DNA of 9,603 bases from Pseudomonas sp. (lineage in GTDB: Bacteria > Pseudomonadota > Gammaproteobacteria > Pseudomonadales > Pseudomonadaceae), in NCBI GenBank assembly GCA_003525045.1, contig DQGF01000458.1:1-9603 (forward strand), in the 5' to 3' direction. Both the position numbers and the translations under genes were made by a program. The notes beneath the pieces are model-generated. The model saw nothing but the letters and a program-made list of their open reading frames with translations. It made no database searches and was not told the origin of the DNA. Shown piece after piece: positions 1-7,687 of the stretch (position 1 is its first letter; each line of letters opens with the position of its first letter).

Positions 1-34
1 GAGGCTTGCCCGCGAAGGCGTTCCGCTACGCCAC
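1..34 (+). repeat. Partial REP-like palindrome at window edge
   Basis: The first bases (GGCTTGCCCGCGAAGGCG and following) resemble the core of the short repetitive extragenic palindromes common in Pseudomonas intergenic regions. A 5-base stem is visible: GGCGT at 17-21 pairs with ACGCC at 28-32 around a 6-base loop. The element is cut by the window start, so its full extent and any inverted partner cannot be judged. The family assignment rests on recognition by eye. Confidence 0.5.
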
Positions 35-192
35 ATCCACAACGACCAATCCACGGCTGCTGTCTTGCTGCCGTCCCGGACAACCCTCCCTCATCCTGGC
101 GGGAAGCCCCCACCCCAGAGCCAATCCAGCCATTTTTTCGCCAGATGAGAAACAGCCCCCAACCGTTTTAATAATGAAACACCTCCCTCGGC

Positions 193-198
193 TATACT
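193..198 (+). promoter_or_regulatory. Possible -10 element of the wsp operon promoter
   Basis: TATACT lies 35 bases before the wspA start codon in the only intergenic stretch upstream of the operon. It matches five of six bases of the sigma-70 -10 consensus. No convincing -35 hexamer sits 16-18 bases upstream; that stretch reads AT-rich (around 165-176) without a TTGACA match, and there is no extended TG motif. The assignment is tentative; the promoter could lie elsewhere in 35-230. Confidence 0.3.
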
Positions 199-221
199 CC
201 GCAGCATTTGGAAATACCCTC

Positions 222-226
222 GAGGA
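222..226 (+). promoter_or_regulatory. Ribosome binding site supporting the GTG start of wspA
   Basis: GAGGA ends 6 bases before the GTG at 233. The next in-frame ATG (292) falls inside the first transmembrane segment and would destroy it, so this site decides for the GTG start. Confidence 0.7.
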
Positions 227-232
227 CTGACT

Positions 233-1855
233 GTGAAGAACTGGACGTTGCGCCAACGGATTTTGGCGAGCTTTGCGGTAATTATCGCCATCATGTTGCT
301 GATGGTCATCGTCTCGTATTCACGGCTGTTGAAGGTCGAAGCCAGCGAAGCCAGCGTTCGTGAAGACGCATTGCCCGGGCTGTATTACAGCTCGATGGTT
401 CGTAGCGCCTGGGTCGACACTTACCTGCGGACCCAGGAAATGCTCGGTTTGAAGGCGGGACAAGGCTTCAGCGCTGAAGAAGCCGAACACTTCAGAAACT
501 TCGAGGCGCGCCTGCAAGAGCAGCTGAACAAGTACCAGGACACCGTTACCACGGAAGAAGACAAGGTCGAATACGCCGTCTTTCAAAAGCTCCATGAGGA
601 TTACAACAAGGTCCTGGCGGCCGTGCTCGACTTGCACAAACGCAATCAGGAAGGCGAAGCCATCAAGTTGTTCAACGAACAATTGACCCCGGCCTGGATA
701 GCCGGTCGAGTGAAACTCAATGACATCATCCTTGAAAACAAGGCGGTGGCTGACCAGGAAGTCGCTGCCATCGATGATGCTGTCCTCACTGCGAAAGTCA
801 TCATGGGCATCTCCCTGCTGGTCGCAGTATTGGCCGCCGGCCTCTGCGGTCTGCTGTTGATGCGCGCAATCATGGCGCCGATGAACCGGATCGTTGAAAT
901 ACTCGAAATCATGCGTACGGGCGATCTCAGCCGTCGCCTGGACCTGGCCCGCAAGGACGAATTCGGCGCGGTGGAAACCGGCTTCAACGACATGATGGCC
1001 GAGCTGACGTCCCTGGTGTCCCAGGCCCAGCGCTCGTCGGTGCAGGTCACCACCTCGGTGACCGAGATCGCCGCCACTTCCAAGCAACAGCAAGCCACCG
1101 CCACCGAAACCGCCGCCACCACCACGGAAATCGGTGCGACGTCGCGTGAAATCGCCGCCACCTCCCGCGACCTGGTGCGCACCATGACCGAAGTCTCTAG
1201 CGCCGCCGATCAGGCCTCGGTGCTGGCCGGTTCCGGGCAGCAAGGCCTGGCGCGGATGGAGGAGACCATGCACTCGGTGATGGGTGCAGCCGATCTGGTC
1301 AACGCCAAACTGGCGATCCTCAATGAGAAGGCCGGCAACATCAATCAGGTGGTGGTGACCATCGTCAAGGTCGCCGACCAGACCAACCTGTTGTCGCTGA
1401 ACGCCGCCATCGAGGCCGAAAAGGCCGGTGAATATGGCCGCGGGTTTGCCGTGGTGGCGACCGAAGTGCGACGTCTGGCGGACCAGACTGCCGTCGCCAC
1501 GTACGACATCGAACAGATGGTGCGCGAGATCCAGTCGGCCGTGTCGGCCGGGGTCATGGGCATGGACAAGTTCTCCGAAGAAGTGCGCCGTGGCATGTCC
1601 GAAGTGCAGCAGGTCGGCGAACAGCTGTCGCAGATCATCCATCAGGTCCAGGCGCTGGCGCCACGGGTGTTGATGGTGAACGAAGGCATGCAGGCGCAAG
1701 CCACCGGCGCCGAGCAGATCAACCATGCGCTGGTGCAGTTGGGCGATGCCAGCAGCCAGACCGTCGAGTCCCTGCGCCAGGCCAGTTTCGCCATCGACGA
1801 ACTGAGCCAGGTCGCTGTAGGACTGCGTAGCGGCGTTTCGCGATTCAAAGTCTGA
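233..1855 (+). CDS. wspA: WspA, membrane methyl-accepting chemotaxis receptor
   Basis: Membrane receptor of the Wsp surface-sensing pathway; its signalling state sets the activity of the kinase WspE. The 540-residue protein has a short N-terminus (basic, then TM1 about 11-30), a periplasmic helical sensor region about 31-186 that looks like a four-helix-bundle type, TM2 about 188-210, a HAMP domain about 211-265 and a long cytoplasmic coiled coil. The hairpin tip is clear at about 370-418, with NLLSLNAAIEAEKAGEYGRG at 385-404. Candidate methylation residues stand on a strict heptad ladder: E278, Q285, E292, E299, E306. The C-terminus ends in SRFKV and lacks an NWETF-type tether for CheR/CheB. 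The start is GTG, chosen from the GAGGA site and the intact TM1. The stop overlaps the wspB start by one base (TGATG), so translation is probably coupled. Confidence 0.96.
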   Translation: MKNWTLRQRILASFAVIIAIMLLMVIVSYSRLLKVEASEASVREDALPGLYYSSMVRSAWVDTYLRTQEMLGLKAGQGFSAEEAEHFRNFEARLQEQLNKYQDTVTTEEDKVEYAVFQKLHEDYNKVLAAVLDLHKRNQEGEAIKLFNEQLTPAWIAGRVKLNDIILENKAVADQEVAAIDDAVLTAKVIMGISLLVAVLAAGLCGLLLMRAIMAPMNRIVEILEIMRTGDLSRRLDLARKDEFGAVETGFNDMMAELTSLVSQAQRSSVQVTTSVTEIAATSKQQQATATETAATTTEIGATSREIAATSRDLVRTMTEVSSAADQASVLAGSGQQGLARMEETMHSVMGAADLVNAKLAILNEKAGNINQVVVTIVKVADQTNLLSLNAAIEAEKAGEYGRGFAVVATEVRRLADQTAVATYDIEQMVREIQSAVSAGVMGMDKFSEEVRRGMSEVQQVGEQLSQIIHQVQALAPRVLMVNEGMQAQATGAEQINHALVQLGDASSQTVESLRQASFAIDELSQVAVGLRSGVSRFKV

Positions 1856-2391
1856 TGAGTGAACTCACGGTCAAGCGCGCCGCGGTGAAGCCGGCGTTGC
1901 AAGCGTTGTTTCTGGTGTTCCGCATCGGTAACGAACGCTATGCCTTGCAGGCCATCGAGGTGGCGGAAGTGCTGCCGCGTCTGCCTTTAAAACCGATTGC
2001 CCAAGCACCGGCCTGGGTGGCTGGGGTGTTCGCCTATCGCGGCTCGGTCGTGCCGGTGATCGACCTCAGCGCGCTGACGTTCGGTACACCTGCCCAGGCT
2101 CGTACCAGCACTCGATTAGTCCTGGTCAATTACCGTCCGGGTGAGTCCGCCCAGACTCAATTGCTCGGGCTGATCCTGGAGCAGGCCACCGACACCTTGC
2201 GCTGCAATCCGAAAGATTTTCAGCCCTACGGCCTGGATAATCGCCAGGCGCCTTACCTCGGGCCTGTTCGTGAAGATGCGCAAGGGCTGCTGCAATGGGT
2301 CCGGGTCGCCGATCTGTTGAGCGAGCAGGTTCGGGCGCTGCTGTTTCCGTCGCCGCCGCTGGATCCGGCGCGGCTTGAGGAGCGCCCATGA
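1855..2391 (+). CDS. wspB: WspB, CheW-type coupling protein
   Basis: Cytoplasmic scaffold protein linking the WspA hairpin tip to the kinase WspE. The 178-residue protein is essentially one CheW domain (about 16-168): FLVFRIGNERYALQ opens the first barrel, GVFAYRGSVVPVIDL (about 57-71) is the typical CheW signature, and the WVRVADLL stretch near 148-155 closes it. It has no catalytic residues. It starts one base inside the wspA stop codon without a strong ribosome binding site, consistent with translational coupling, and its own stop overlaps the wspC start by four bases (ATGA). It is one of two CheW proteins in the operon and is distinguished from WspD by the lack of a cysteine-rich N-terminal extension. 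Family identity is firm; the B assignment comes from gene order. Confidence 0.94.
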   Translation: MSELTVKRAAVKPALQALFLVFRIGNERYALQAIEVAEVLPRLPLKPIAQAPAWVAGVFAYRGSVVPVIDLSALTFGTPAQARTSTRLVLVNYRPGESAQTQLLGLILEQATDTLRCNPKDFQPYGLDNRQAPYLGPVREDAQGLLQWVRVADLLSEQVRALLFPSPPLDPARLEERP

Positions 2392-3659
2392 GCAGCGATC
2401 AACGGTTCTTCGATTTCCTCAAGGAACGCATCGGCCTCGACGTGACCTCAGTGGGCCCGGCAATCATCGAGCGTGCGGTGCGCCAGCGCAGCACGGCCTC
2501 CCAAGCGCAGACGGCCGATGAGTACTGGCACACCTTGCAAGGCTCGCGGGATGAGCAGCAGGCATTGATCGAAGCGGTGATCGTGCCCGAAACCTGGTTT
2601 TTCCGTTATCCGGAGTCTTTCGTCACGCTGGCGAAACTGGCCGCCAAGCGCCTGGCCGACATCAACAACATGCGTGCCCTGCGGATCCTCAGCCTGCCGT
2701 GTTCCACCGGCGAAGAACCGTATTCCATTGCCATGGCGCTGCTCGATGCCGGGCTTGCGCCGCATCAGTTCAAGGTCGACGGCATGGACGTCAGCCCGCT
2801 GTCGGTGGAAAAAGCCAAACGGGCACTGTATGGCAAGAATTCATTTCGAGGTCAGGACATCGAGTTTCGCCACCGGCATTTCAGCGCCGAAAACGACGGC
2901 TATCGCCTCGACGAGCGAGTCCTTGAACAAGTGCGCTTGCAGGTCGGCAATCTACTGGATCCAGCCTTGCTGGCCAATGAGCCGCCCTATGATTTCGTGT
3001 TCTGCCGCAACCTGTTGATCTATTTTGACCTGCCGACCCAACAGCAAGTTTTTGAGGTGCTCAAGCGTCTGACCCATGTTGACGGCGTGCTGTTTATCGG
3101 CCCTGCGGAGGGCAGTCTGCTGGGGCGCTTTGGCATGCGTTCGATTGGCATCCCGCAGTCCTTTGCGTTCAGTCGCCAGCACGCGCCGCAGCCGGCGTCA
3201 TTGGTGACTTTCGCTCCAACGCCGCTACCGGTGCGCCAACCGGTGCGCAACGTGACACCGCCGCCCGTTCGCAGCCGCCCGTTTGCAACGGTGGCGTCGC
3301 TACCTGTCATGACCAGAACGGCCAAACCGGATGCCGCCGCACTGCTGGCGAACATCGCCGCACTGGCCAACGAAGGCAAAAGTGCCGAGGCCCGCGCTGC
3401 CTGCGAGCGCTATTTGTGCAGCCACGAACCGGTAGCCCAGGTCTTCTACTGGCTGGGGCTGCTCAGCGACGTCGCCGGCAGTGCCCTCCAGGCCCAGGGT
3501 TTTTACCGCAAGGCGTTGTACCTCGAACCGCAACATCCCGACGCGTTGATGCACCTGGCCGCCTTGCTGCAATCCCAGGGCGACACCGCTGGCGCCAGAC
3601 GATTGCAGGCCCGCGCCGCTCGCAGCGACCGCGCCGCTGACAGTGAGCGTAAACGATGA
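2388..3659 (+). CDS. wspC: WspC, CheR-type methyltransferase with TPR tail
   Basis: S-adenosylmethionine-dependent methyltransferase that methylates receptor glutamates on WspA and so pushes WspE towards activity. In 423 residues: CheR N-terminal helical domain about 1-85 with ETWFFRYPESF at 68-78; SAM-binding fold about 97-262 with LSLPCSTGEEPYS (101-113) as the glycine loop, the acidic GMDVSP (132-137) and the CheR hallmark FCRNLLIYFD (205-214); a proline/arginine-rich linker about 264-312; and a TPR-like helical tail about 315-412 (YWLGLL, FYRKALYLEPQHPDALMHLA). Such tails in CheR proteins mediate protein contacts and fit the missing tether on WspA. A GAGGAG site (2377-2382) precedes the ATG by 5 bases. 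The gene overlaps wspB and wspD by four bases each. Confidence 0.96.
   Translation: MSSDQRFFDFLKERIGLDVTSVGPAIIERAVRQRSTASQAQTADEYWHTLQGSRDEQQALIEAVIVPETWFFRYPESFVTLAKLAAKRLADINNMRALRILSLPCSTGEEPYSIAMALLDAGLAPHQFKVDGMDVSPLSVEKAKRALYGKNSFRGQDIEFRHRHFSAENDGYRLDERVLEQVRLQVGNLLDPALLANEPPYDFVFCRNLLIYFDLPTQQQVFEVLKRLTHVDGVLFIGPAEGSLLGRFGMRSIGIPQSFAFSRQHAPQPASLVTFAPTPLPVRQPVRNVTPPPVRSRPFATVASLPVMTRTAKPDAAALLANIAALANEGKSAEARAACERYLCSHEPVAQVFYWLGLLSDVAGSALQAQGFYRKALYLEPQHPDALMHLAALLQSQGDTAGARRLQARAARSDRAADSERKR
3227..3250 (+). repeat. 12-base tandem direct repeat in the WspC linker
   Basis: ACCGGTGCGCCA is followed directly by ACCGGTGCGCAA, one mismatch in 12. In frame it gives P-V-R-Q then P-V-R-N, in the proline-rich linker between the methyltransferase and the TPR tail. 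It probably arose by slippage and marks the linker as length-variable. Confidence 0.75.
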
Positions 3660-4339
3660 ACGCCGCCGACACCTTTAGCCTCACCCATGAAGATGCCCAG
3701 GCCATCGATGACTGCTGGAATCGTATCGGTATCCACGGCGACAAGTCCTGCCCGCTGCTGATCGAACACATTCACTGCCGCAATTGCGCGGTGTATTCGA
3801 GTGCCGCGACGCGCTTGCTCGACCGCTATGCGTTGCAGCAGGAAGACCGCGGGCAAGTTTCAACAGCGGTCGAGAGCGAGGTGCACACCCGTTCGCTATT
3901 GATGTTTCGTCTTGGCGAAGAATGGTTGGGCCTGGCCACCCGCAGCCTGGTGGAAGTGGCGCCGCTGCAAGCGATCCATTCCTTGCCGCACCAGCGTTCC
4001 CGGGCCTTGCTCGGCGTGGCTAACGTGCGCGGTGCCCTGGTGGCATGCCTGTCCCTGGTCGAACTGCTCGGCCTCGATGGGGCCGGCAGCGTGGCGTCCG
4101 GCGCGCGGGTCATACCGCGGATGCTGATCATTGCCGCCCACGGCGGGCCGGTGGTGGTGCCGGTGGACGAGGTGGACGGGATTCATGCCATCGACGAGCA
4201 CATCCTCGAGACGGCATCCCGCTCTGGCACCCAGGCCAGCGCCAGGTACACCCGTGGTGTGTTGCCATTCAAAGGTCGCAGTCTGCGTTGGCTGGATGAA
4301 GAACAGCTGCTGTCCGCCGTGACCCGGAGCCTGACATGA
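3656..4339 (+). CDS. wspD: WspD, CheW-type coupling protein with cysteine-rich N-terminus
   Basis: Second cytoplasmic coupling protein of the pathway, bridging WspA and WspE. The 227-residue protein has an N-terminal extension of about 75 residues and then a CheW domain (about 79-222: SLLMFRLGEEWLGLATRSL, with GVANVRGALVACLSLVELLG at 120-139 as the signature). The extension contains C20, C32, C41 and C44 with H38 and H40, the last part reading HIHCRNC at 38-44. That pattern resembles a metal or redox site, but no function is established from sequence. Its four-base overlaps with wspC and wspE support one transcript and coupled translation. The CheW assignment is firm; the exact start is supported by the overlap and by the conserved-looking N-terminus, though the ribosome binding site is weak. 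Confidence 0.94.
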   Translation: MNAADTFSLTHEDAQAIDDCWNRIGIHGDKSCPLLIEHIHCRNCAVYSSAATRLLDRYALQQEDRGQVSTAVESEVHTRSLLMFRLGEEWLGLATRSLVEVAPLQAIHSLPHQRSRALLGVANVRGALVACLSLVELLGLDGAGSVASGARVIPRMLIIAAHGGPVVVPVDEVDGIHAIDEHILETASRSGTQASARYTRGVLPFKGRSLRWLDEEQLLSAVTRSLT

Positions 4340-6633
4340 CCCCCGAGCAAATGCGTGACGCCTCTTTGCTGGAACTGTTCAGCCTGGAAGCCGAAGCCCA
4401 GACCCAAGTGCTGAGCGCAGGTCTGCTGGCGCTGGAGCGCGATCCGACCCAGGCCGATCATCTCGAGTCGTGCATGCGCGCGGCCCATTCGCTCAAGGGC
4501 GCCGCGCGGATCGTCGGTGTCGATGCCGGCGTCAGCGTTGCTCATGTGATGGAAGATTGCCTGGTCAGTGCGCAGGAAGGGCACCTCTACCTGCGCCCCG
4601 AGCATATCGATGCGTTATTGCAAGGCACCGATTTGTTGATGCGCATCGCAACGCCCGACAATAATCCGGGCCCAACGGATATCGAGGCCTATGTGGCCTT
4701 GATGGCTCGATTGCTGGATCCGCTGGCGCTTGCCGCCCCGATCAGCACCCCCATAGCGCCGTTCATGGCCGAGGATCTGCTGCAAGCCCCCAAGGTTGAG
4801 CTGCCGATGCCGGTGCTGGAAGTCGACGAGCAACTCGCCGCATCCATCGAGCCAACACCCAAAGCCAGACGCACCACTGAAAACGGTGAGCGAGTCCTGC
4901 GGGTCACGGCCGAGCGTTTGAACAGCCTGCTCGACCTGTCGAGCAAGTCCCTGGTGGAAACCCTGCGGCTCAAGCCGCACCTGGCCGCCATGCAGCGACT
5001 CAAGCGTATGCAGAACCACAGCCTGCGGGCCCTGGAAAACCTCAACGTCCATCTCAAGGAGCAGGCCTTGAGCCTGGAAGCCCAGGAAGCCCTCGACGAT
5101 GCCCGTCGGCTGCTGGCCGAGTCCCAGCGATTGCTGGTGGAAAAAAACGCCGAACTCGATGAGTTCGCCTGGCAGGCCAGTCAACGGGCGCAAGTGTTGT
5201 ACGACACGGCGCTGGCCTGTCGCATGCGGCCGTTTGCCGATGTGTTGACCGGGCAAGTGCGGATGGTCCGCGACCTCGGCCGTAGCCTGGGCAAGCAGGT
5301 ACGACTGGAGATCGAGGGCGAGAACACCCAGGTCGATCGCGACGTCCTGGAAAAACTCGAAGCGCCGCTGACGCACCTGCTGCGCAATGCCGTGGACCAC
5401 GGCATCGAATCCCCGGAGCAGCGACTGCTGGCCGGCAAACCGGCAGAAGGGTTGATTCGTCTGCGCGCCTCGCATCAGGCCGGCCTGCTGGTGCTGGAAT
5501 TGAGAGATGACGGTAATGGCGTCGATCTGGAGAAGGTCCGTCGCAGCATCATCGAGCGGCAATTGTCCCCGGCTGAAACCGCCGCGCAATTGAGTGAAGA
5601 AGAACTGCTGACGTTTTTGTTCCTGCCGGGTTTCAGCTTGCGGGACACGGTCACCGAAGTGTCCGGACGCGGCGTCGGGCTGGACGCGGTGCAACACATG
5701 GTCCGGCAATTGCGCGGCGCGGTCGTGCTGGAGCAAGCGGTGGGCGAGGGCAGTCATTTCCACCTCGAAGTGCCGCTGACCCTGTCGGTGGTGCGCAGCC
5801 TGGTGGTGGAAGTCGGTGGCGAAGCCTACGCGTTTCCACTGGCTCACATCGAGCGCATGTGTGACCTGGAACCGGCGGACATTGTGCAAGTCGAGGGCCG
5901 TCAGCATTTCTGGCACGAAGGCCAGCACGTCGGGCTGGTCGCCGCCAGTCAGCTATTGCAGCGCCCGGTGAGCCAGAACAGTCAGCAGACCCTCAAGGTG
6001 GTGGTCATTCGTGAGCGCGAGGCCATCTACGGCGTGGCTGTCGAGCGTTTTATCGGCGAGCGGACGTTGGTCGTATTGCCGCTCGACGAACGCCTGGGCA
6101 AGGTCCAGGACATATCCGCCGGGGCCTTGCTCGACGACGGTTCGGTGGTGTTGATCGTCGACGTCGAAGACATGCTGCGCTCGGTCGACAAACTGCTCAA
6201 CACCGGGCGTCTGGAGCGTATAGCGCGTCAACGTAGCCAGGCCGTCGAAGCCGCTCGCAAACGAATCCTGGTAGTCGACGACTCGCTGACCGTTCGCGAG
6301 CTGCAACGCAAGTTGTTGCTCAATCGCGGGTATGACGTGGCCGTGGCGGTAGACGGTATGGATGGCTGGAACGCGTTGCGTTCGGAGGATTTCGATCTGT
6401 TGATCACCGACATCGATATGCCGCGCATGGATGGCATCGAACTGGTGTCTTTGTTGCGCCGGGACAATCGCCTGCAATCGCTGCCGGTGATGGTGGTGTC
6501 CTATAAGGATCGCGAAGAAGACCGTCGTCGTGGACTGGACGCCGGAGCCGACTATTATCTAGCCAAAGCCAGTTTTCATGACGATGCCCTGCTTGATGCG
6601 GTGGTTGAGCTCATAGGAGGAGCGCGGGCATGA
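4336..6633 (+). CDS. wspE: WspE, hybrid CheA-type histidine kinase with receiver domain
   Basis: Cytoplasmic kinase of the pathway: it autophosphorylates in response to WspA and donates phosphate to WspR and WspF. Domains in 765 residues: Hpt (P1) about 5-130 with phospho-acceptor H51 in AAHSLKGAARIVG; a short variable linker about 131-184 with no recognisable P2; a helical dimerisation region about 185-330; HATPase with N-box HLLRNAVDHGIE (347-358), DDGNGVD (391-397) and GRGVGLD (444-450); a CheW-like regulatory domain about 484-622; and a C-terminal receiver about 643-762 with D648/D649, acceptor D692, S722 and K744. All catalytic and acceptor residues are intact. GGAG at 4326-4329 sits 6 bases before the ATG, and the gene overlaps both neighbours by four bases. 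CheA-REC fusion is normal for Wsp-type systems. Confidence 0.97.
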   Translation: MTPEQMRDASLLELFSLEAEAQTQVLSAGLLALERDPTQADHLESCMRAAHSLKGAARIVGVDAGVSVAHVMEDCLVSAQEGHLYLRPEHIDALLQGTDLLMRIATPDNNPGPTDIEAYVALMARLLDPLALAAPISTPIAPFMAEDLLQAPKVELPMPVLEVDEQLAASIEPTPKARRTTENGERVLRVTAERLNSLLDLSSKSLVETLRLKPHLAAMQRLKRMQNHSLRALENLNVHLKEQALSLEAQEALDDARRLLAESQRLLVEKNAELDEFAWQASQRAQVLYDTALACRMRPFADVLTGQVRMVRDLGRSLGKQVRLEIEGENTQVDRDVLEKLEAPLTHLLRNAVDHGIESPEQRLLAGKPAEGLIRLRASHQAGLLVLELRDDGNGVDLEKVRRSIIERQLSPAETAAQLSEEELLTFLFLPGFSLRDTVTEVSGRGVGLDAVQHMVRQLRGAVVLEQAVGEGSHFHLEVPLTLSVVRSLVVEVGGEAYAFPLAHIERMCDLEPADIVQVEGRQHFWHEGQHVGLVAASQLLQRPVSQNSQQTLKVVVIREREAIYGVAVERFIGERTLVVLPLDERLGKVQDISAGALLDDGSVVLIVDVEDMLRSVDKLLNTGRLERIARQRSQAVEAARKRILVVDDSLTVRELQRKLLLNRGYDVAVAVDGMDGWNALRSEDFDLLITDIDMPRMDGIELVSLLRRDNRLQSLPVMVVSYKDREEDRRRGLDAGADYYLAKASFHDDALLDAVVELIGGARA
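6615..6622 (+). promoter_or_regulatory. Strong ribosome binding site of wspF
   Basis: AGGAGGAG ends 7 bases before the wspF ATG at 6630 and lies inside the last codons of wspE. It is the best Shine-Dalgarno match in the operon. Confidence 0.8.
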
Positions 6634-7640
6634 AAATCGCAATCGTCAACGACATGCCCATGGCCGTGGAGGCCTTGCGCCGGGCCCTGGCGTTCGAGCC
6701 GGCACACGAGGTGGTCTGGGTCGCCGGCAACGGGGCCGAGGCGGTGCAACGTTGTGCCGAATACACCCCGGACCTGATCCTGATGGACCTGATCATGCCG
6801 GTGATGGACGGCGTGGAAGCGACCCGGCGAATCATGGCCGAGACCCCCTGCGCGATCGTCATTGTCACGGTCGACCGCCAGCAGAATGTGCATCGAGTGT
6901 TCGAGGCCATGGGCCACGGCGCGCTGGATGTGGTCGACACTCCGGCACTGGGTGCAGGCAAGCCGCAGGAGGCGGCCGCACCTTTGCTGCGCAAGATCAT
7001 GAACATTGGTTGGCTGATGGGTGACGGAGGCAATCGAGAGCGCGCGGCGCCGAGCCCGCTGCGCGGTTCGGCCTCGCGCCAGCAACTGATCGCCATCGGT
7101 TCATCCGCCGGCGGTCCGGCGGCGCTGGAAGTATTGCTCAAGGGGCTGCCGCGAGACTTTCCCGCAGCCGTTGTGCTGGTGCAGCACGTTGACCAGGTGT
7201 TCGCCGCCGGCATGGCCGAATGGCTGAGCAGTGCCAGCGGCCTGAACGTGCGCCTGGCTCAGGAAGGTGAGCCACCGCAGCCCGGCACAGTGTTGCTGGC
7301 CGGCACCAACCACCATATCCGTTTACTGAAAAACGGCACGCTGGCTTACACCGCCGAACCGGTCAACGAGATCTATCGGCCCTCGATCGATGTGTTTTTC
7401 GAGAGCGTGGCCCTTTACTGGAGCGGCGATGCCGTGGGTGTTTTGTTGACGGGCATGGGACGCGATGGCGCCCAGGGGCTTAAACTCATGCGCCAGCAGG
7501 GCTACCTGACCATCGCCCAAGACCAACCCAGTAGTGCGGTGTACGGCATGCCGAAGGCGGCTGCCGCCATCGACGCTGCCGTGGAAATTCGTCCGCTGGA
7601 CAAGATCGCGCCACGACTGCTGGAGATTTTCAGCAAATGA
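6630..7640 (+). CDS. wspF: WspF, CheB-type receptor methylesterase
   Basis: Response-regulator methylesterase that removes methyl groups from WspA and so is the brake of the pathway; loss of WspF activity is a classic cause of constitutive cyclic di-GMP synthesis and wrinkly colonies. The 336 residues hold a receiver (about 1-122; D8, phospho-acceptor D53 in LMDLIMPVMDG, T80), a linker about 123-150 and the CheB esterase domain about 151-333. The catalytic triad is visible as S159 in GSSAGGP, H186 in VQHVDQ and D279 in TGMGRDGA. Two receiver positions depart from the standard: N7 replaces the first of the acidic pair, and T104 stands where the conserved lysine of a KP motif is expected. The gene overlaps wspE by four bases and has a strong AGGAGGAG site. 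Confidence 0.96.
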   Translation: MKIAIVNDMPMAVEALRRALAFEPAHEVVWVAGNGAEAVQRCAEYTPDLILMDLIMPVMDGVEATRRIMAETPCAIVIVTVDRQQNVHRVFEAMGHGALDVVDTPALGAGKPQEAAAPLLRKIMNIGWLMGDGGNRERAAPSPLRGSASRQQLIAIGSSAGGPAALEVLLKGLPRDFPAAVVLVQHVDQVFAAGMAEWLSSASGLNVRLAQEGEPPQPGTVLLAGTNHHIRLLKNGTLAYTAEPVNEIYRPSIDVFFESVALYWSGDAVGVLLTGMGRDGAQGLKLMRQQGYLTIAQDQPSSAVYGMPKAAAAIDAAVEIRPLDKIAPRLLEIFSK

Positions 7641-7675
7641 CTCTTTTTAGCAGCAATACCGGCCCAGCAGTGCTC

Positions 7676-7681
7676 AGGTGA
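7676..7681 (+). promoter_or_regulatory. Ribosome binding site of wspR
   Basis: AGGTGA ends 6 bases before the wspR ATG at 7688. It lies in the only gap within the operon (7641-7687), so wspR translation does not depend on overlap with wspF. Confidence 0.65.
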
Positions 7682-7687
7682 CCGCAC

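Noticed and set aside
74..112. Hairpin from TCCCG and CGGGA in the wspA leader
   Set aside because: Only five pairs with a long unstructured loop; expected by chance in GC-rich DNA.
6..230. 74-codon frame upstream of wspA
   Set aside because: It runs through the REP-like repeat and the likely promoter region, has no ribosome binding site, and its product is unlike any protein.
320..1726. 468-codon open frame on the - strand opposite wspA
   Set aside because: It is a composition shadow: high-GC codons of wspA remove stops in the opposite frame. The product is a His/Gly/Asp-rich low-complexity string with no domain, while the + strand is unmistakably an MCP.
4615..5928. 437-codon open frame on the - strand opposite wspE
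   Set aside because: It is again a codon-bias shadow. The translation is Gln/His/Arg-rich without motifs, and wspE has full kinase motifs throughout.
7641..7687. Intrinsic terminator between wspF and wspR (CTCTTTTT near 7640-7648)
   Set aside because: There is no GC-rich hairpin before the T-run; the bases before it are coding and do not form a stem.
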